The notes: a model not told the origin generated them from the sequence alone. A stretch of 64,000 nucleotides of DNA from Andreprevotia lacus DSM 23236 (GCF_900176275.1 NZ_FWXD01000007.1:1-64000); one strand, 5' to 3'. Positions 1 through 9,253 are shown, counted from the stretch's first letter. Numbers and translations: made by a program.

Positions 1-161
1 GCGTCATCCGCCTGGGTCTGCAGTTGTTGCTTGAGGGCGTCCACCGCCTGTTGCAGTGCCTGGATCTGCTTTTGCAGGTCTTCGGTGCTGGGGGCTGCTG
101 CCCCGGCGCTGCCGGCCAGCGCGATCAGCCCCGCGCCCAGCCAGCGTTTGCTTGCTTGCAT
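1..161 (-). CDS. Porin-like outer-membrane protein, N-terminus only
   Basis: The window cuts this minus-strand gene; only about the first 53 codons are visible. The start ATG at 161 follows a GGGAG ribosome site with about 7 bases of spacing. The visible protein has a basic start (MQASKRW), a hydrophobic signal peptide ending near AGAAA, then a Gln/Leu-rich heptad region (KQIQALQQAVDALKQQLQ) that looks like a coiled coil. A signal peptide followed by a short coiled coil is typical of DcaP/OprP-type trimeric porins, often found next to sulfonate or aromatic-acid uptake genes. The porin assignment is inference, since no barrel sequence is in view. Confidence 0.55.
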   Translation of the reverse strand, partial: MQASKRWLGAGLIALAGSAGAAAPSTEDLQKQIQALQQAVDALKQQLQTQADD

Positions 162-429
162 GCATGTGCTCCCTGTTTGTCTTGCCCCGGCATTAGCCAA
201 CCGGGTGCTGTCGTTGTGGCCGGTTGCTCCGGCCCGGCCACATATAAGCAGAATGCATGCCAATAAAAATCTTTATATTTATTGGATATAAAAAGACAAG
301 CCGCTGCTGCAATCGCAACAAAACGTCGGCCTTGCTGCACAAAAGCAAGCGCGGCGGTAAAGATCCATGACCTGAAGTGCCCGCAGGCAAGCGCCGCACC
401 TGTCTTGCAGGCGCAGGCATGTTTCCTGC

Positions 430-1440
430 ATGACAGCACACCAATTCAGCTGCCATGGAACACAGGCCGTGCCCGAACTGCGTCGTTTTGTCGTTGCCCA
501 CCCGCTGGAAGAAAGTGCGCTGCTGCGGCTGCGCAGTGCTGCACCCGGTGTGGAAATCGCCCTTGCCGAGCCGGAACAATTGCCAGCAGCGCTGCAAGGC
601 GCGCAAGGCGTATTGCTGGGGCGGCTGGGCGGCCCCATCGACGCGCTGCTGGAGGCGGCCGGCGAGCTGGCCTGGATACACACCGTCGGCGCAGGGGTGG
701 ATCGGCTGCTGACACCCAAGCTGATCGCCAGCCCGCTGCTGGTGACCAACAGCAGCGGCGTGCATGGCACCAATATCGCCGAGCATCTGCTCGGGCTGAT
801 GCTGGCGTTTGCGCGGCAGTTCCCGCTGCTGTGGCGCGCGCAGCAACAGGCGCAATGGACGCCACCACCGCTGGCCGGCACATTCGAGCTGGCCGGCCAG
901 ACGCTGGTCATTGTCGGCCTGGGTGCCATCGGTGAGGCATTGGCCTTGCGTGCGCATGCCTTGGGCCTGCGCGTGCTGGGCGTACGCCGCAACGGCAGCC
1001 ACGCACTGCCCGTGGGGGTCGAGCGCGTCTACCGCATCGAGCAACTGGATGACGCACTGGCGCAAGCCGATCACGTCGCCGTCACCCTGCCGCTGACACC
1101 GGCTACGCACGGCTTGTTCGACGCAGCGCGCATCGCCGCCATCAAGCCCGGGGCCTATTTCTACAACGTCGGCCGCGGCGAGTTGGCGGATCAGGCTGCG
1201 CTGCTGGCCGCGCTGGATCGCGGTGCGCTGGCCGGCCTCGGGCTGGACGTGACCACGCCCGAGCCACTGCCCGCCGATTCGCCACTGTGGCGCCACCCCA
1301 ATGTCTTCATCACTTCGCACACCTCGGGCGGCACGCCGTACTACGGCCAGCGGCTGGCCGAACTGGTGGCGGAAAACCTGCAGCGCTTCCGCACCGGTCA
1401 GACGCTGCTGAATCTGGTCGACAAGCACGCGGGCTACTGA
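430..1440 (+). CDS. D-2-hydroxyacid dehydrogenase (NAD(P)-dependent)
   Basis: 336 aa. The C-terminal half is a Rossmann domain: the nucleotide loop is VGLGAIGEALA (about residues 160-170), then YNVGRGELADQAAL, a LGLDVTTPEPLP segment and the catalytic-His region ending in FITSHTSGGTPYYGQR. This is the layout of the glyoxylate/hydroxypyruvate reductase (GhrA-like) branch of the family, which reduces 2-oxo acids to 2-hydroxy acids. ATG 430 gives a usual length; GTG 469 (VPELRRF) is an alternative start, and neither has a strong ribosome site. It leads a plus-strand run of redox genes and may handle an oxo acid released during desulfonation, which is inference. Confidence 0.85.
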   Translation: MTAHQFSCHGTQAVPELRRFVVAHPLEESALLRLRSAAPGVEIALAEPEQLPAALQGAQGVLLGRLGGPIDALLEAAGELAWIHTVGAGVDRLLTPKLIASPLLVTNSSGVHGTNIAEHLLGLMLAFARQFPLLWRAQQQAQWTPPPLAGTFELAGQTLVIVGLGAIGEALALRAHALGLRVLGVRRNGSHALPVGVERVYRIEQLDDALAQADHVAVTLPLTPATHGLFDAARIAAIKPGAYFYNVGRGELADQAALLAALDRGALAGLGLDVTTPEPLPADSPLWRHPNVFITSHTSGGTPYYGQRLAELVAENLQRFRTGQTLLNLVDKHAGY

Positions 1441-1512
1441 ACGCCACCTGCACTCCCCTACCGGCGGCAACCCTGACTCGCCGCTCTTTCTCACGCAACC
1501 CCAGGAGCACGC

Positions 1513-2439
1513 ATGAGCTATCCATTGACCACACCGCTGTCACTTGCGCTGCAGCACGCGGCGCAGCAGGCATTCCAGCCGCAGGACGGTAGCGGCGTCA
1601 GCATCACCCCCACCGGCGAGGCGCTGGGCGCCGTTGTGACCGGCCTTGATGCCAACCGTCCACTCAGCGCGGCACTGGTGCGCCGGCTCAAGCAGGCGCT
1701 GGATGACCACCACATCCTGATCTTCAAGCAGCAAGCGCTGGGCGACGATGCCTTCCTCGCCTTTTCAACCTATTTCGGCTCGGTATTCCGTCCGCCCGAA
1801 GATGTACCGGTGCTGGCCTCGGCCAGCAATGACGGCATCCCGCCCGATGTGGTGCCGGTAGCCAACGTGGAAGGCGGCTATACCGGCAACGGTGAGCTGT
1901 TCCCGCACATCGACCACCAGTGGACACCGCTGCCATCGAGCGGCTCGCTGCTGTATGCCCTGGAAGTACCCGGCAGCGGCGGCGATACAAGCTGGTACAA
2001 CATCAGTGCCGCCTACGAAGCGTTGTCCCCGGCGCTCAAGGCCCGCATCGACGGTTTGCAGCTGATTACCTACAACCCCTTCCTGCGCGCCAAAGGGCAG
2101 AGCCGCCCGCAATACCGCCGGCCCGAAGCCGAACCGCTGGGCCCGGGCTTTCCGCACCCGTTGGTGCGCAATCACCCGTCATCAGGCAAGAAGCTGCTGT
2201 TCCTCGCCACGCACGGCGAAGTCGAGCTGGTCGGCGTGGATGCCGACGAAGGTGAAGCGCTGATCGCCGAGCTGCGCGCGCATCTGCTGCTGCCGCAGTT
2301 CCGCTACGAGCACCGCTGGAGCGTGGGCGACATCGTGTACTGGGACAACCAGGCCACCCTGCATTCACGCACGGCCTTCCCGGAAACCGAGCGCCGGGTG
2401 CTCAAGCGCGTGAGCCTGGCAGGCAGCCGGCCCTATTGA
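1513..2439 (+). CDS. TauD/TfdA-family Fe(II)/2-oxoglutarate dioxygenase
   Basis: 308 aa. The family oxidises an organic substrate with O2 and 2-oxoglutarate; TauD releases sulfite from taurine. Visible motifs are the HxD iron site in FPHIDHQWTP (about residue 135), the GGDTSWYN segment, the distal His in QATLHSRTAF (about 280) and the 2-oxoglutarate Arg region ETERRVLKRVSL near the C-terminus. CAGGAG precedes ATG 1513. It follows the hydroxyacid dehydrogenase by 72 bases and precedes a flavin monooxygenase, so an alkylsulfonate or sulfate-ester substrate is plausible. The exact substrate cannot be read from sequence. Confidence 0.88.
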   Translation: MSYPLTTPLSLALQHAAQQAFQPQDGSGVSITPTGEALGAVVTGLDANRPLSAALVRRLKQALDDHHILIFKQQALGDDAFLAFSTYFGSVFRPPEDVPVLASASNDGIPPDVVPVANVEGGYTGNGELFPHIDHQWTPLPSSGSLLYALEVPGSGGDTSWYNISAAYEALSPALKARIDGLQLITYNPFLRAKGQSRPQYRRPEAEPLGPGFPHPLVRNHPSSGKKLLFLATHGEVELVGVDADEGEALIAELRAHLLLPQFRYEHRWSVGDIVYWDNQATLHSRTAFPETERRVLKRVSLAGSRPY

Positions 2440-2457
2440 GATAGCCTCTCGTATCTC

Positions 2458-2504
2458 TGCTGGAATCGGTGCAATCCGTCGCCATCGTTGCGCCGATTCC
2501 AGCA
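2458..2504. promoter_or_regulatory. Long hairpin built from an inverted recurring motif
   Basis: TGCTGGAATCGG at 2458-2469 is matched by its exact inverse at 2493-2504. Inside, GCAA (2471-2474) pairs with TTGC (2488-2491) after one mismatch, leaving a 13-base loop. No T-tract follows, so a simple terminator is unlikely. The same 12 bases recur upstream of the second monooxygenase (12464) and, as 11 bases, between the amidohydrolase and peroxidase genes (9254-9264). A shared regulator site 90-140 bases upstream of the monooxygenase gene is the most likely reading. Confidence 0.5.
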
Positions 2505-2595
2505 AGCCGCTGCCTTTGCGCCAGTGCCGATGCGGGCCAGCGCGGTGGCACGCTTTCTGCATGAGTGACGCATCTTCCCGGTAACGAGGCCCATC

Positions 2596-3957
2596 ATGAG
2601 CCAGCGTCAACTCAGTCTGAATGCCTTCATCCCGTCTACCGGCCATCACGTGGCCGCATGGCGTCATCCCGATGCACAAGCCGATGGCGGCCACAGCTTT
2701 CGCCACTACGCACAGATTGCACAAACCGCCGAAGCAGCTCGCTTCGATGCGGTGTTCCTGGCCGACAGCGCGGCCGTCTGGGGCGGTAGCGGCGAGGACG
2801 GTCTGACCTCGCTGGCGCGCAGTGCCCGTGCAGCGCATTTCGAGCCCATCACCCTGTTGTCGGCGCTGTCTGCAGTGACCGAGCATATCGGCCTGATTGC
2901 CACCGTCACCACCACCTATAACGAGCCCTATCATCTGGCGCGCAAGTTTGCCTCGCTGGACTGGCTCTCTAACGGGCGCGCGGGCTGGAATCTGGTGACC
3001 TCGGCCAACCAGCACGAGGCGCAGAATTTCGGTCTGGCCCAGCACGTACAGCATGCCGACCGTTACGACCGCGCCGAGGAATTCATCGACGTGGTAAAGG
3101 GCCTGTGGGACAGCTGGGAGGACAATGCCTTCCTGCGTGACAAGCAAAGCGGCGTGTTCTTCGATGAGCACAAGCTGCATACGCTCCATCACCGGGGCAA
3201 GCATTTCTCGGTGAAAGGCCCCCTCAATGTCGCGCGGCCACCGCAAGGCTACCCGGTGCTGGTACAGGCAGGCTCCAGTGAGCCGGGCAAGGAATTGGCC
3301 GCCCGCACCGCCGAGGTGATCTTTACTGCGCAGCAAACACTGGCCGACGCGCAAGCGTTTTACCGCGACGTAAAAGGCCGGCTGGCCAAGTATGGCCGCA
3401 TCCCCGATACGCTGAAAATCCTGCCCGGTATTTTCCCGGTGGTCGGCCGCACCGAGGCCGAGGCGCGCGACAAATTCCAGGCGCTGCAAGACCTGATCGA
3501 CCCGGTAGTGGGCCTGTCCTTGCTGTCGGGCATGCTGGGTGGTTTCGACCTGAGTGGTTACCCGCTCGACGGCCCCTTGCCCGATCTGCCGGCAAGCAAC
3601 GGCGGCAAGAGCCGCCAGGCCCTGCTCATCGACAAGGCGCGGCGCGAAAACCTCACCATCCGCCAGCTTTACCTGAGCATTGCCGGCGCACGCGGCCACT
3701 GGCAGATCGTCGGCTCAGCGGTGCAGATTGCCGACCAGATCCAGCAATGGTTTGAATCGGGCGCGGCCGATGGCTTCAACGTGATGCCCCCCACGCTGCC
3801 GGGTGGACTGGATGACTTCACCAGCCTGGTGGTGCCCATCCTGCAGGAACGTGGCCTGTTCCGCACCGAATACCGGGGCAACACGCTGCGCGAGCACCTG
3901 GGCCTGCAACGGCCGCATAACCATCATGTGCCGCAATCCACAGCGGCTGCGGCATGA
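2596..3957 (+). CDS. LLM flavin monooxygenase, NtaA/SnaA/DszA family
   Basis: 453 aa, the normal length for the NtaA/SnaA/DszA/DmoA group of FMNH2-dependent two-component monooxygenases (TIM barrel). Typical family sequence is visible: LNAFIPSTGHHVAAWRHP at the start, FDAVFLADS, TTTYNEPYHLARKFASLDWL, RAGWNLVTS, and RPPQGYPVLVQAGSS. Such enzymes split C-S or C-N bonds of sulfones, sulfides or chelators using reduced FMN from a partner. That partner is probably the FMN reductase encoded 33 bases downstream. GAGG precedes ATG 2596. It is paralogous to the gene at 10983-12362. Confidence 0.9.
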   Translation: MSQRQLSLNAFIPSTGHHVAAWRHPDAQADGGHSFRHYAQIAQTAEAARFDAVFLADSAAVWGGSGEDGLTSLARSARAAHFEPITLLSALSAVTEHIGLIATVTTTYNEPYHLARKFASLDWLSNGRAGWNLVTSANQHEAQNFGLAQHVQHADRYDRAEEFIDVVKGLWDSWEDNAFLRDKQSGVFFDEHKLHTLHHRGKHFSVKGPLNVARPPQGYPVLVQAGSSEPGKELAARTAEVIFTAQQTLADAQAFYRDVKGRLAKYGRIPDTLKILPGIFPVVGRTEAEARDKFQALQDLIDPVVGLSLLSGMLGGFDLSGYPLDGPLPDLPASNGGKSRQALLIDKARRENLTIRQLYLSIAGARGHWQIVGSAVQIADQIQQWFESGAADGFNVMPPTLPGGLDDFTSLVVPILQERGLFRTEYRGNTLREHLGLQRPHNHHVPQSTAAAA

Positions 3958-3990
3958 GTTCGTTTCACCCCAACCTGCAATGAGGCATCC

Positions 3991-4557
3991 ATGAGTTTGC
4001 TCGTTTTATCCGGCAGCATCCGCCGCGCTTCTTTCCACACCAAGCTGGCCGCCGCCGCCGCCGAAGAACTGGACCGCCAGGGCCAGACCTATCGCGTGCT
4101 CAATCTGGCCGATTTCCCGCTGCCGCTGTACGACGGCGATCTGGAAGCACAAGGTCTGCCGGCAAGCGCCCGGGCGCTGCGCCAGTTGTTCTCCGAATAC
4201 GATGGTTTCGTCATCGCCAACCCGGAATACAACGGTTCGATCACGCCACTGCTGAAAAACGTGCTCGACTGGGTATCGCGCAAGGATGCGCAAAGCAGCC
4301 AGTACGAACCGTATGCCGGCAAGACCGCGCTGCTGCTGTCCACCTCGCCGGGCAGCCTGGCCGGGCAACGCGCGCTGCGCCACACGCGGGAGATCCTGAC
4401 CTCGCTGGGTGCCTTCGTGCTGCCACAACACGTGGCCGTGCCCAATGCCGCGCAATCGTTCTCGGCCGAAGGCAAGCTGGTGGACGAGAAACAACTGCAG
4501 GCACTCAGCACCCAGCTGGCCGCACTGGGCCGCCTGACTGCCAAGCTGGCAGCCTGA
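3991..4557 (+). CDS. NAD(P)H-dependent FMN reductase
   Basis: 188 aa flavodoxin-like protein. The FMN phosphate loop LSGSIRRASFHTKLA lies at the N-terminus, and NPEYNGSITPLLKNVLDW (about residues 75-92) is the flavin-binding motif of the NADPH-dependent FMN reductase family (SsuE/ArsH/ChrR relatives). It would supply FMNH2 to the monooxygenase just upstream. GAGG precedes ATG 3991, and spacing to both neighbours is under 50 bases, so co-transcription is likely. Confidence 0.88.
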   Translation: MSLLVLSGSIRRASFHTKLAAAAAEELDRQGQTYRVLNLADFPLPLYDGDLEAQGLPASARALRQLFSEYDGFVIANPEYNGSITPLLKNVLDWVSRKDAQSSQYEPYAGKTALLLSTSPGSLAGQRALRHTREILTSLGAFVLPQHVAVPNAAQSFSAEGKLVDEKQLQALSTQLAALGRLTAKLAA

Positions 4558-4604
4558 TCCACCCTGTACCGGCCGCCCTGTTGCGGCCGGTGCTGCGAGA
4601 ATCG

Positions 4605-6002
4605 ATGCCTTCTGACTCCGGTAAAAACCCGATATTGCTCTGGGTGGTCGCGATTGCGTTTTTCATGCAGTCGCTCGACATGACCATCCTCAACACCGCG
4701 CTGCCTGCCATGGCACGCAGCCTGGGCACCAGCCCGCTGCACATGCAACCGGTGCTGATTTCCTACATGCTGACCGTGGCATTGCTGATTCCGGCATCCG
4801 GCTGGGTGGCGGATCGCTATGGCACGCGCACCACCCTTGCATCAGCAATGATCCTGTTCACCCTCGGCTCGCTGTGCTGTGCCGAGGCACAAACGCTGAC
4901 GCAACTGGTGCTGGCCCGAGTACTGCAGGGTGTGGGCGGTGCATGGATGCTGCCGGTGGGCAGGCTGGTGCTGCTGCGCACCTGGCCGCGCAGGGACCTG
5001 GTGCAGGCCATGAGCTTTGTCACCATGCCGGGTCTGGTTGGCCCCTTGCTCGGCCCGACACTGGGTGGCTGGCTGGTAGAGCTTGCCTCGTGGCACTGGA
5101 TTTTCCTGATCAACCTGCCGGTAGGCATACTGGGCTGGCTGGCCATACAACGCCACGTGCCCGAGCTGCGTCGCCCGGACGGCGGGCGCTTCGACTGGGT
5201 CGGCTTCATCCTGTTCGGCAATGCCATGGTGCTGGTGTCATTCGCCCTTGAAGGTCTGGGCCATCTGAAGCTGGGCACCCAAGTCTGTGCCATGCTGGCA
5301 GCAATCGGCCTTGTCAGCCTGATCGGTTACTGGCTGCATGCGGGGCGCACCACTCGGCCGCTGTTCAGCCTGCAACTGCTTGAAACCCGCTCGTTCAGCG
5401 TGGGCATCCTGGGCAATCTGGTGGCGCGGCTGGGCGGCGGCTGCATGCCCTTCCTTACCCCGCTACTGCTGCAGATCGTGCTGGGCTACAGCCCGACCCA
5501 GGCCGGGCTGGCCATGATACCCAGCGCTGCCGCTGCGCTCTGCGTCAAACCCGTCGTCAAACCGCTGGTGGACTGGCTGGGCTTTCGCCGCCTGCTGGTG
5601 CTCAATACCGTGCTGCTGGGCGCCATCCTCGGCAGTTTCCAGCTGATTGATCTGCACACGCCCTTACCCGTCTTGCTGGCAATGCTGACCTTGTTCGGCG
5701 CCATCAATTCGCTGCAGTTCACCTTCATGAATACCGTCACGTTGTACGAGCTGCCCGATCAACACGCCGCCGCCGGCAACAGCATGCTGTCGGTGGTGAT
5801 GCAGCTGTCACGCAGCCTGGGCGTGGCCGTAGCCGGCGCCTTGCTGGCGGCCTTTGTCGGTACTAGTGGCAGCCTGCCTGGCATCAGCCTGCTGCCGGCG
5901 TTCCATACCACCTATCTGTGCATCGGCCTGATCACGCTGGTCGGCGCCGCCATTTTCATCCGTCTGCCAGCGCATGGCGCCGTGCAGGCTTCAGCCACCT
6001 GA
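4605..6002 (+). CDS. mdtD: MFS drug/solute exporter, MdtD-like (DHA2 family)
   Basis: 465 aa from ATG 4605; an in-frame TTG at 4581 would add 8 residues but looks less natural. Inner-membrane H+ antiporter with about 14 hydrophobic segments. Diagnostic stretches are FMQSLDMTILNTALPAMA in TM1, SYMLTVALLIPASGWVADR, VLQGVGGAWMLPVGRL and GPLLGPTLGGWLVE (motif C). The order and wording closely follow E. coli MdtD as I know it. It may export toxic pathway intermediates of the surrounding locus, which is inference. Confidence 0.85.
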   Translation: MPSDSGKNPILLWVVAIAFFMQSLDMTILNTALPAMARSLGTSPLHMQPVLISYMLTVALLIPASGWVADRYGTRTTLASAMILFTLGSLCCAEAQTLTQLVLARVLQGVGGAWMLPVGRLVLLRTWPRRDLVQAMSFVTMPGLVGPLLGPTLGGWLVELASWHWIFLINLPVGILGWLAIQRHVPELRRPDGGRFDWVGFILFGNAMVLVSFALEGLGHLKLGTQVCAMLAAIGLVSLIGYWLHAGRTTRPLFSLQLLETRSFSVGILGNLVARLGGGCMPFLTPLLLQIVLGYSPTQAGLAMIPSAAAALCVKPVVKPLVDWLGFRRLLVLNTVLLGAILGSFQLIDLHTPLPVLLAMLTLFGAINSLQFTFMNTVTLYELPDQHAAAGNSMLSVVMQLSRSLGVAVAGALLAAFVGTSGSLPGISLLPAFHTTYLCIGLITLVGAAIFIRLPAHGAVQASAT

Positions 6003-6022
6003 GTTCTTCCGGGAATTTACTC

Positions 6023-6451
6023 ATGAGCCACACCATCCATGTCGATATCAGTCGCGCCGCCAACGGTCGCCAGCAGATACGCAGCCGCAATGCAGTCGCA
6101 GAAGCCGGCCGTGCTGCCGACGGCAGCGACGCCGATGATGCATTCCGCGCCGGAGAATTACTGCTGGGTGCGCTGGGGGCCTGCACTGCCGGCACTGTCT
6201 GGGCCTACGCGCGCCAGCACGGCATCACCGCGCTGGAAGAGGTACGGGTGCATGTTGCAGGCGATGAGGAGACTGCGCCATCGCGCATCGCACGTATCCG
6301 CGTCGAGGTGCAGGTCAGCGGTGCCTTGAGCGAGGTCGAGCGTGACCGGCTGCAGCGCGCAGCGCATGCCTGCAAGATCCACAACACGCTGCGCCATTTG
6401 CCGGAAATCAGCGTGGGTGTCAGCCTTGCTGAAGCGCCGGTGAGCGCCTGA
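6023..6451 (+). CDS. OsmC/Ohr-family protein
   Basis: 142 aa from ATG 6023. The two conserved redox cysteines are present, in LGACTAGTV (about residue 54) and AAHACKIHNTL (about residue 116), spaced as in OsmC/Ohr thiol peroxidases, which reduce organic hydroperoxides. It starts 20 bases after the MFS gene and ends the plus-strand operon just before a strong terminator. A protective role beside the oxygenases is inference. Confidence 0.85.
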   Translation: MSHTIHVDISRAANGRQQIRSRNAVAEAGRAADGSDADDAFRAGELLLGALGACTAGTVWAYARQHGITALEEVRVHVAGDEETAPSRIARIRVEVQVSGALSEVERDRLQRAAHACKIHNTLRHLPEISVGVSLAEAPVSA

Positions 6452-6481
6452 CCCAGCCTTGCCCACTGGGCGATCAAAAAA

Positions 6482-6512
6482 ACCGCACCGGGTAATTGGT
6501 GCGGTTTTTTTT
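6482..6512. terminator. Bidirectional intrinsic terminator
   Basis: Stem ACCGCACC (6482-6489) pairs with GGTGCGGT (6498-6505) around an 8-base loop. It has a T-run to 6512 on the plus strand and an A-run from 6476 that serves the minus strand. It lies between convergent genes ending at 6451 (+) and 6526 (-). Confidence 0.9.
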
Positions 6513-6525
6513 GACTTGCGTCGCA

Positions 6526-7503
6526 TCAAGCCGGCTGTGCGTCTGCCACCACCTGGCGTGCCTGTTGCAATGCAGTCGGCACCGCATTGCCAAAGAACTC
6601 GCCCTCAATCAATTGCGAGCGGAAGCCATCAACGCCCACCGGCACATCGCCGGTGATGGTGGTGCGATAAAGCACGCGCTCGACCTCGATATGATCGAGG
6701 TCCTGCGGGGCCAGGTGCGCGGTAGCGCGATTGTCCCAAAATGCGATATCGCCATTGTTCCAGTGAAAGCGCACGGTGTAGGCCGGCTTGGTCACTTGCT
6801 CGAAGAACAGCTCCAGCAGCTTCTCGCTTTCGGCCGGTGATACATCGACGATGTGCGAGGTAAAGCCCGGGTTGACGAACAGCGCCCGCTCGCCGGTTTC
6901 CGGGTGTACACGCACTACCGGGTGTACGGCCACCAGCGGGTTATCGGCAAAGCGCTTGGCCAGCTTGCTGCCGGCCGGGATACGGGTGTTGGCAGCAAAA
7001 CGATGCTCGGCCTTCAAGGTATCGGCCAGGGCGCGCAGCGGCGCCGACAAACCTTCGTACGCAGCAACCAGATTGGCCCACTGGGTGTCGCCACCGAACG
7101 ACGGCACATCCACCGCACGCAGGATGGAGCCGGCCGGCGGGTTGACGGCAGCAGTGACATCAGTATGCCAGCGGCTTTCATAGCTGGAACGGCGCAGGCC
7201 GTTGCGGCGCTCGTAGCGGCTGCGGTCGATGGGCAGGATTTGCGGATGGCCTTCGATCGGCTCGTCTTCGTGCGGATGGGCATAGGTCACCTCGCCGAAA
7301 CGGCTGGTGAAGGCCACCTGCTGCGCGTGGTCGATCTGCTGGTTGCGGAAGAACACCACTTTCCACTTCAGCAGCGCCTGGCGGATATCGTTGATGACGG
7401 CATCGCTGAGCGGGCCGGCAAGATCGACATTGCCGATCTCGGCACCGATATGGCCAGCCAGTTGGGTAACGGTAATGCCGGAATCAGTCGTAACGGTAGA
7501 CAT
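6526..7503 (-). CDS. TauD/TfdA-family dioxygenase, second copy
   Basis: 325 aa. The Fe(II) site is SRWHTDVTA (HxD, about residue 113), with the distal His in RATAHLAPQD (about 257). The segment GGDTQWANLVAAYEGLS is typical of taurine/alkylsulfatase-type dioxygenases. It is closer in style to TauD/AtsK than the 1513 copy. CGAGGAAAC precedes ATG 7503. It lies 69 bases downstream of the amidohydrolase on the same strand and is probably co-transcribed with it. The substrate is unknown. Confidence 0.88.
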   Translation of the reverse strand: MSTVTTDSGITVTQLAGHIGAEIGNVDLAGPLSDAVINDIRQALLKWKVVFFRNQQIDHAQQVAFTSRFGEVTYAHPHEDEPIEGHPQILPIDRSRYERRNGLRRSSYESRWHTDVTAAVNPPAGSILRAVDVPSFGGDTQWANLVAAYEGLSAPLRALADTLKAEHRFAANTRIPAGSKLAKRFADNPLVAVHPVVRVHPETGERALFVNPGFTSHIVDVSPAESEKLLELFFEQVTKPAYTVRFHWNNGDIAFWDNRATAHLAPQDLDHIEVERVLYRTTITGDVPVGVDGFRSQLIEGEFFGNAVPTALQQARQVVADAQPA

Positions 7504-7572
7504 GGCTTGTTTCCTCGTAACTCAGTTTCAAAGAATCGGCCCAGCCAGGATGACCGGGCCATGGCACGGCAA

Positions 7573-9084
7573 TCAGGCACCCTTGGCGAGCTTGCGCTCC
7601 ACGGCAGTACCCTTGAAGAAATCGGCATTGGCCTCGGTGTAAAGCTTGTAGGGGTTGCTGAACACCAGCGACTTGAAATCGGCCTCGCTGATCACCTGCT
7701 GCTCGACCAGATCCCAGCTTTCCGCCAAGGCTTCGGTCAGGTCCGGCACGTCCCAGTGGCCGACGTCGGACGAATAGATGGCGTTGATCTTCACGCCCAG
7801 CGGGTTGGCCTTGTCGTTGAAGGCATGCGCCACGGTGCGGTCGTCTGCCTCCGAGCCGAAGAAGAAGTTGTCCACCCAGCGCGACTTGATGTCCTCGGCG
7901 CTTTCAATGCCGGCAGCGGCAAAGTCGTTCTGCTGCTCCGGCGTGGGCTGGATGGCGTCAGCGGTGTAGCGCTTGCCCAGCGTATCGGCCACCAGTGTTT
8001 GCGGGTCGAGCGAGCGTGGCTTGACCAGATCGGTGCCGTATTGCTCGAACAGGCGCACCAGCAGCTCGGTATCGAGCGCAGCCGGATCGTAGTTTTTCAG
8101 CCCTTCCGGGCCACGTTTCTCCCAACGATCCACCAGATGGGTGAACACGCGTGCACCCCAGTCTGCCCCGCCCTCCAGCAAGCCGAAACGCAGCTTGGGA
8201 AAGCGGCGCGTGACACCACCAAAGAACAGCGCCTTGGCGAAGGCCTCAGACGCATCGGCAAAGTGGCCGATGTGGTTGAACATATAGTTGCTGATCGAAT
8301 TGCGCCCCACCCAGCCCTGGCTGCCGTAGTGCGTGGTGATGGGCACGCCCAGCTCGACCGCCTTGGCCCAGAACGGGTCGTAATCGTGCTCGCTGTCGAG
8401 GCCGTAGAAATCGACATACGACGCGTACTTGGCAATGTTCTTGAAGTCCTCGGGCGAGAACTGCTCCTGGATGGCCCTGATCGGCCGGCGCACCCCGCCG
8501 GCGATATTGATCACCTTCAGGCCCAAGGTGTTGACGGCGAACTCCAGCTCCTCGATCCCTTCCTGCGGGGTATGCAGCGGAATGCCTGCCACCGGGGTCA
8601 GGCGGTCGCTGTACTTGCGGTACAGGTCGGCATGGTAGTGGTTCACCGCGCGCTGCAGTACACGGCGCGCTTCGTCATCCTTGGCGGCCAGCGGCGACAG
8701 CACGTTGTTGGGAAACAGGATGGAATAATCCGAGCCCTGCTCGTCCTGGCGCTCATACAGCAGCTCGGGCAGGTGGTAGGTGGCCACATCCAGCGTGTTG
8801 GCGGTAACGCGTGCCCACCACGGGTTGCGGCGGCTGCGGTGATGTTGGCGCTGCTCGGGTGTTTGCTGATACCAGTCGTGCCCTTCGCCATCGCTGCGAC
8901 TGCGCTCGGCATTGGCACGGCGAAATTCATCCACCAGCTTGCTGCCCCCGTAGTGGGCCACGTAGTCTTCGATGGCCGGGGTGTAGTCATTGGTGTGGAC
9001 ATCGGTATCGATCACCGGGAAGTCGAGCCCGGATTTGATATCGGCGGAACGGGAAACACGGTTGTGCGGTAAACGGGCGGTCAT
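7573..9084 (-). CDS. Metal-dependent amidohydrolase (amidohydrolase 2 / COG2159 type)
   Basis: 503 aa. The N-terminus has VIDTDVHTNDY, the metal-binding loop of the ACMSD-like amidohydrolase 2 branch, with DxDxH in place of HxH. Also visible are VAGIPLHTPQEGIEELEFAV, TTHYGSQGW, FPKLRFGLLEGGADW and, near the end, YSSDVGHWDVPDL, whose Asp is a likely ligand. Such enzymes act as hydrolases or decarboxylases on cyclic or aromatic acids. CAGGAG precedes ATG 9084. It heads a two-gene minus-strand unit with the second TauD-like gene. Confidence 0.82.
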   Translation of the reverse strand: MTARLPHNRVSRSADIKSGLDFPVIDTDVHTNDYTPAIEDYVAHYGGSKLVDEFRRANAERSRSDGEGHDWYQQTPEQRQHHRSRRNPWWARVTANTLDVATYHLPELLYERQDEQGSDYSILFPNNVLSPLAAKDDEARRVLQRAVNHYHADLYRKYSDRLTPVAGIPLHTPQEGIEELEFAVNTLGLKVINIAGGVRRPIRAIQEQFSPEDFKNIAKYASYVDFYGLDSEHDYDPFWAKAVELGVPITTHYGSQGWVGRNSISNYMFNHIGHFADASEAFAKALFFGGVTRRFPKLRFGLLEGGADWGARVFTHLVDRWEKRGPEGLKNYDPAALDTELLVRLFEQYGTDLVKPRSLDPQTLVADTLGKRYTADAIQPTPEQQNDFAAAGIESAEDIKSRWVDNFFFGSEADDRTVAHAFNDKANPLGVKINAIYSSDVGHWDVPDLTEALAESWDLVEQQVISEADFKSLVFSNPYKLYTEANADFFKGTAVERKLAKGA

Positions 9085-9253
9085 GGCGAACTCCTGAAAA
9101 CAACGTCACAAGGAAGTCCGGGCAAGCATGCTTGGCTTACACCGGTGGCAACCATGTTGTATGCAGAAAGCATGCCATGCTGCAAAGCGCTGATCCTGTT
9201 GGTTTTTTCTGCAAAGTTGCATCGATTGCAACGCTTGTTCATGCAATCTGCAG

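Noticed and set aside
193-1494. Long minus-strand frame opposite the hydroxyacid dehydrogenase
   Set aside because: Composition is Gln/Arg-rich antisense shadow; the plus-strand gene has Rossmann motifs.
2458-2480. Sigma-54 promoter reading of the TGCTGGAATCGG motif
   Set aside because: GG and GC are separated by 7 bases, not the 10 needed between the -24 and -12 elements.
6853-9072. A 739-codon plus-strand open frame
   Set aside because: Antisense to the TauD-like and amidohydrolase genes; no family features.
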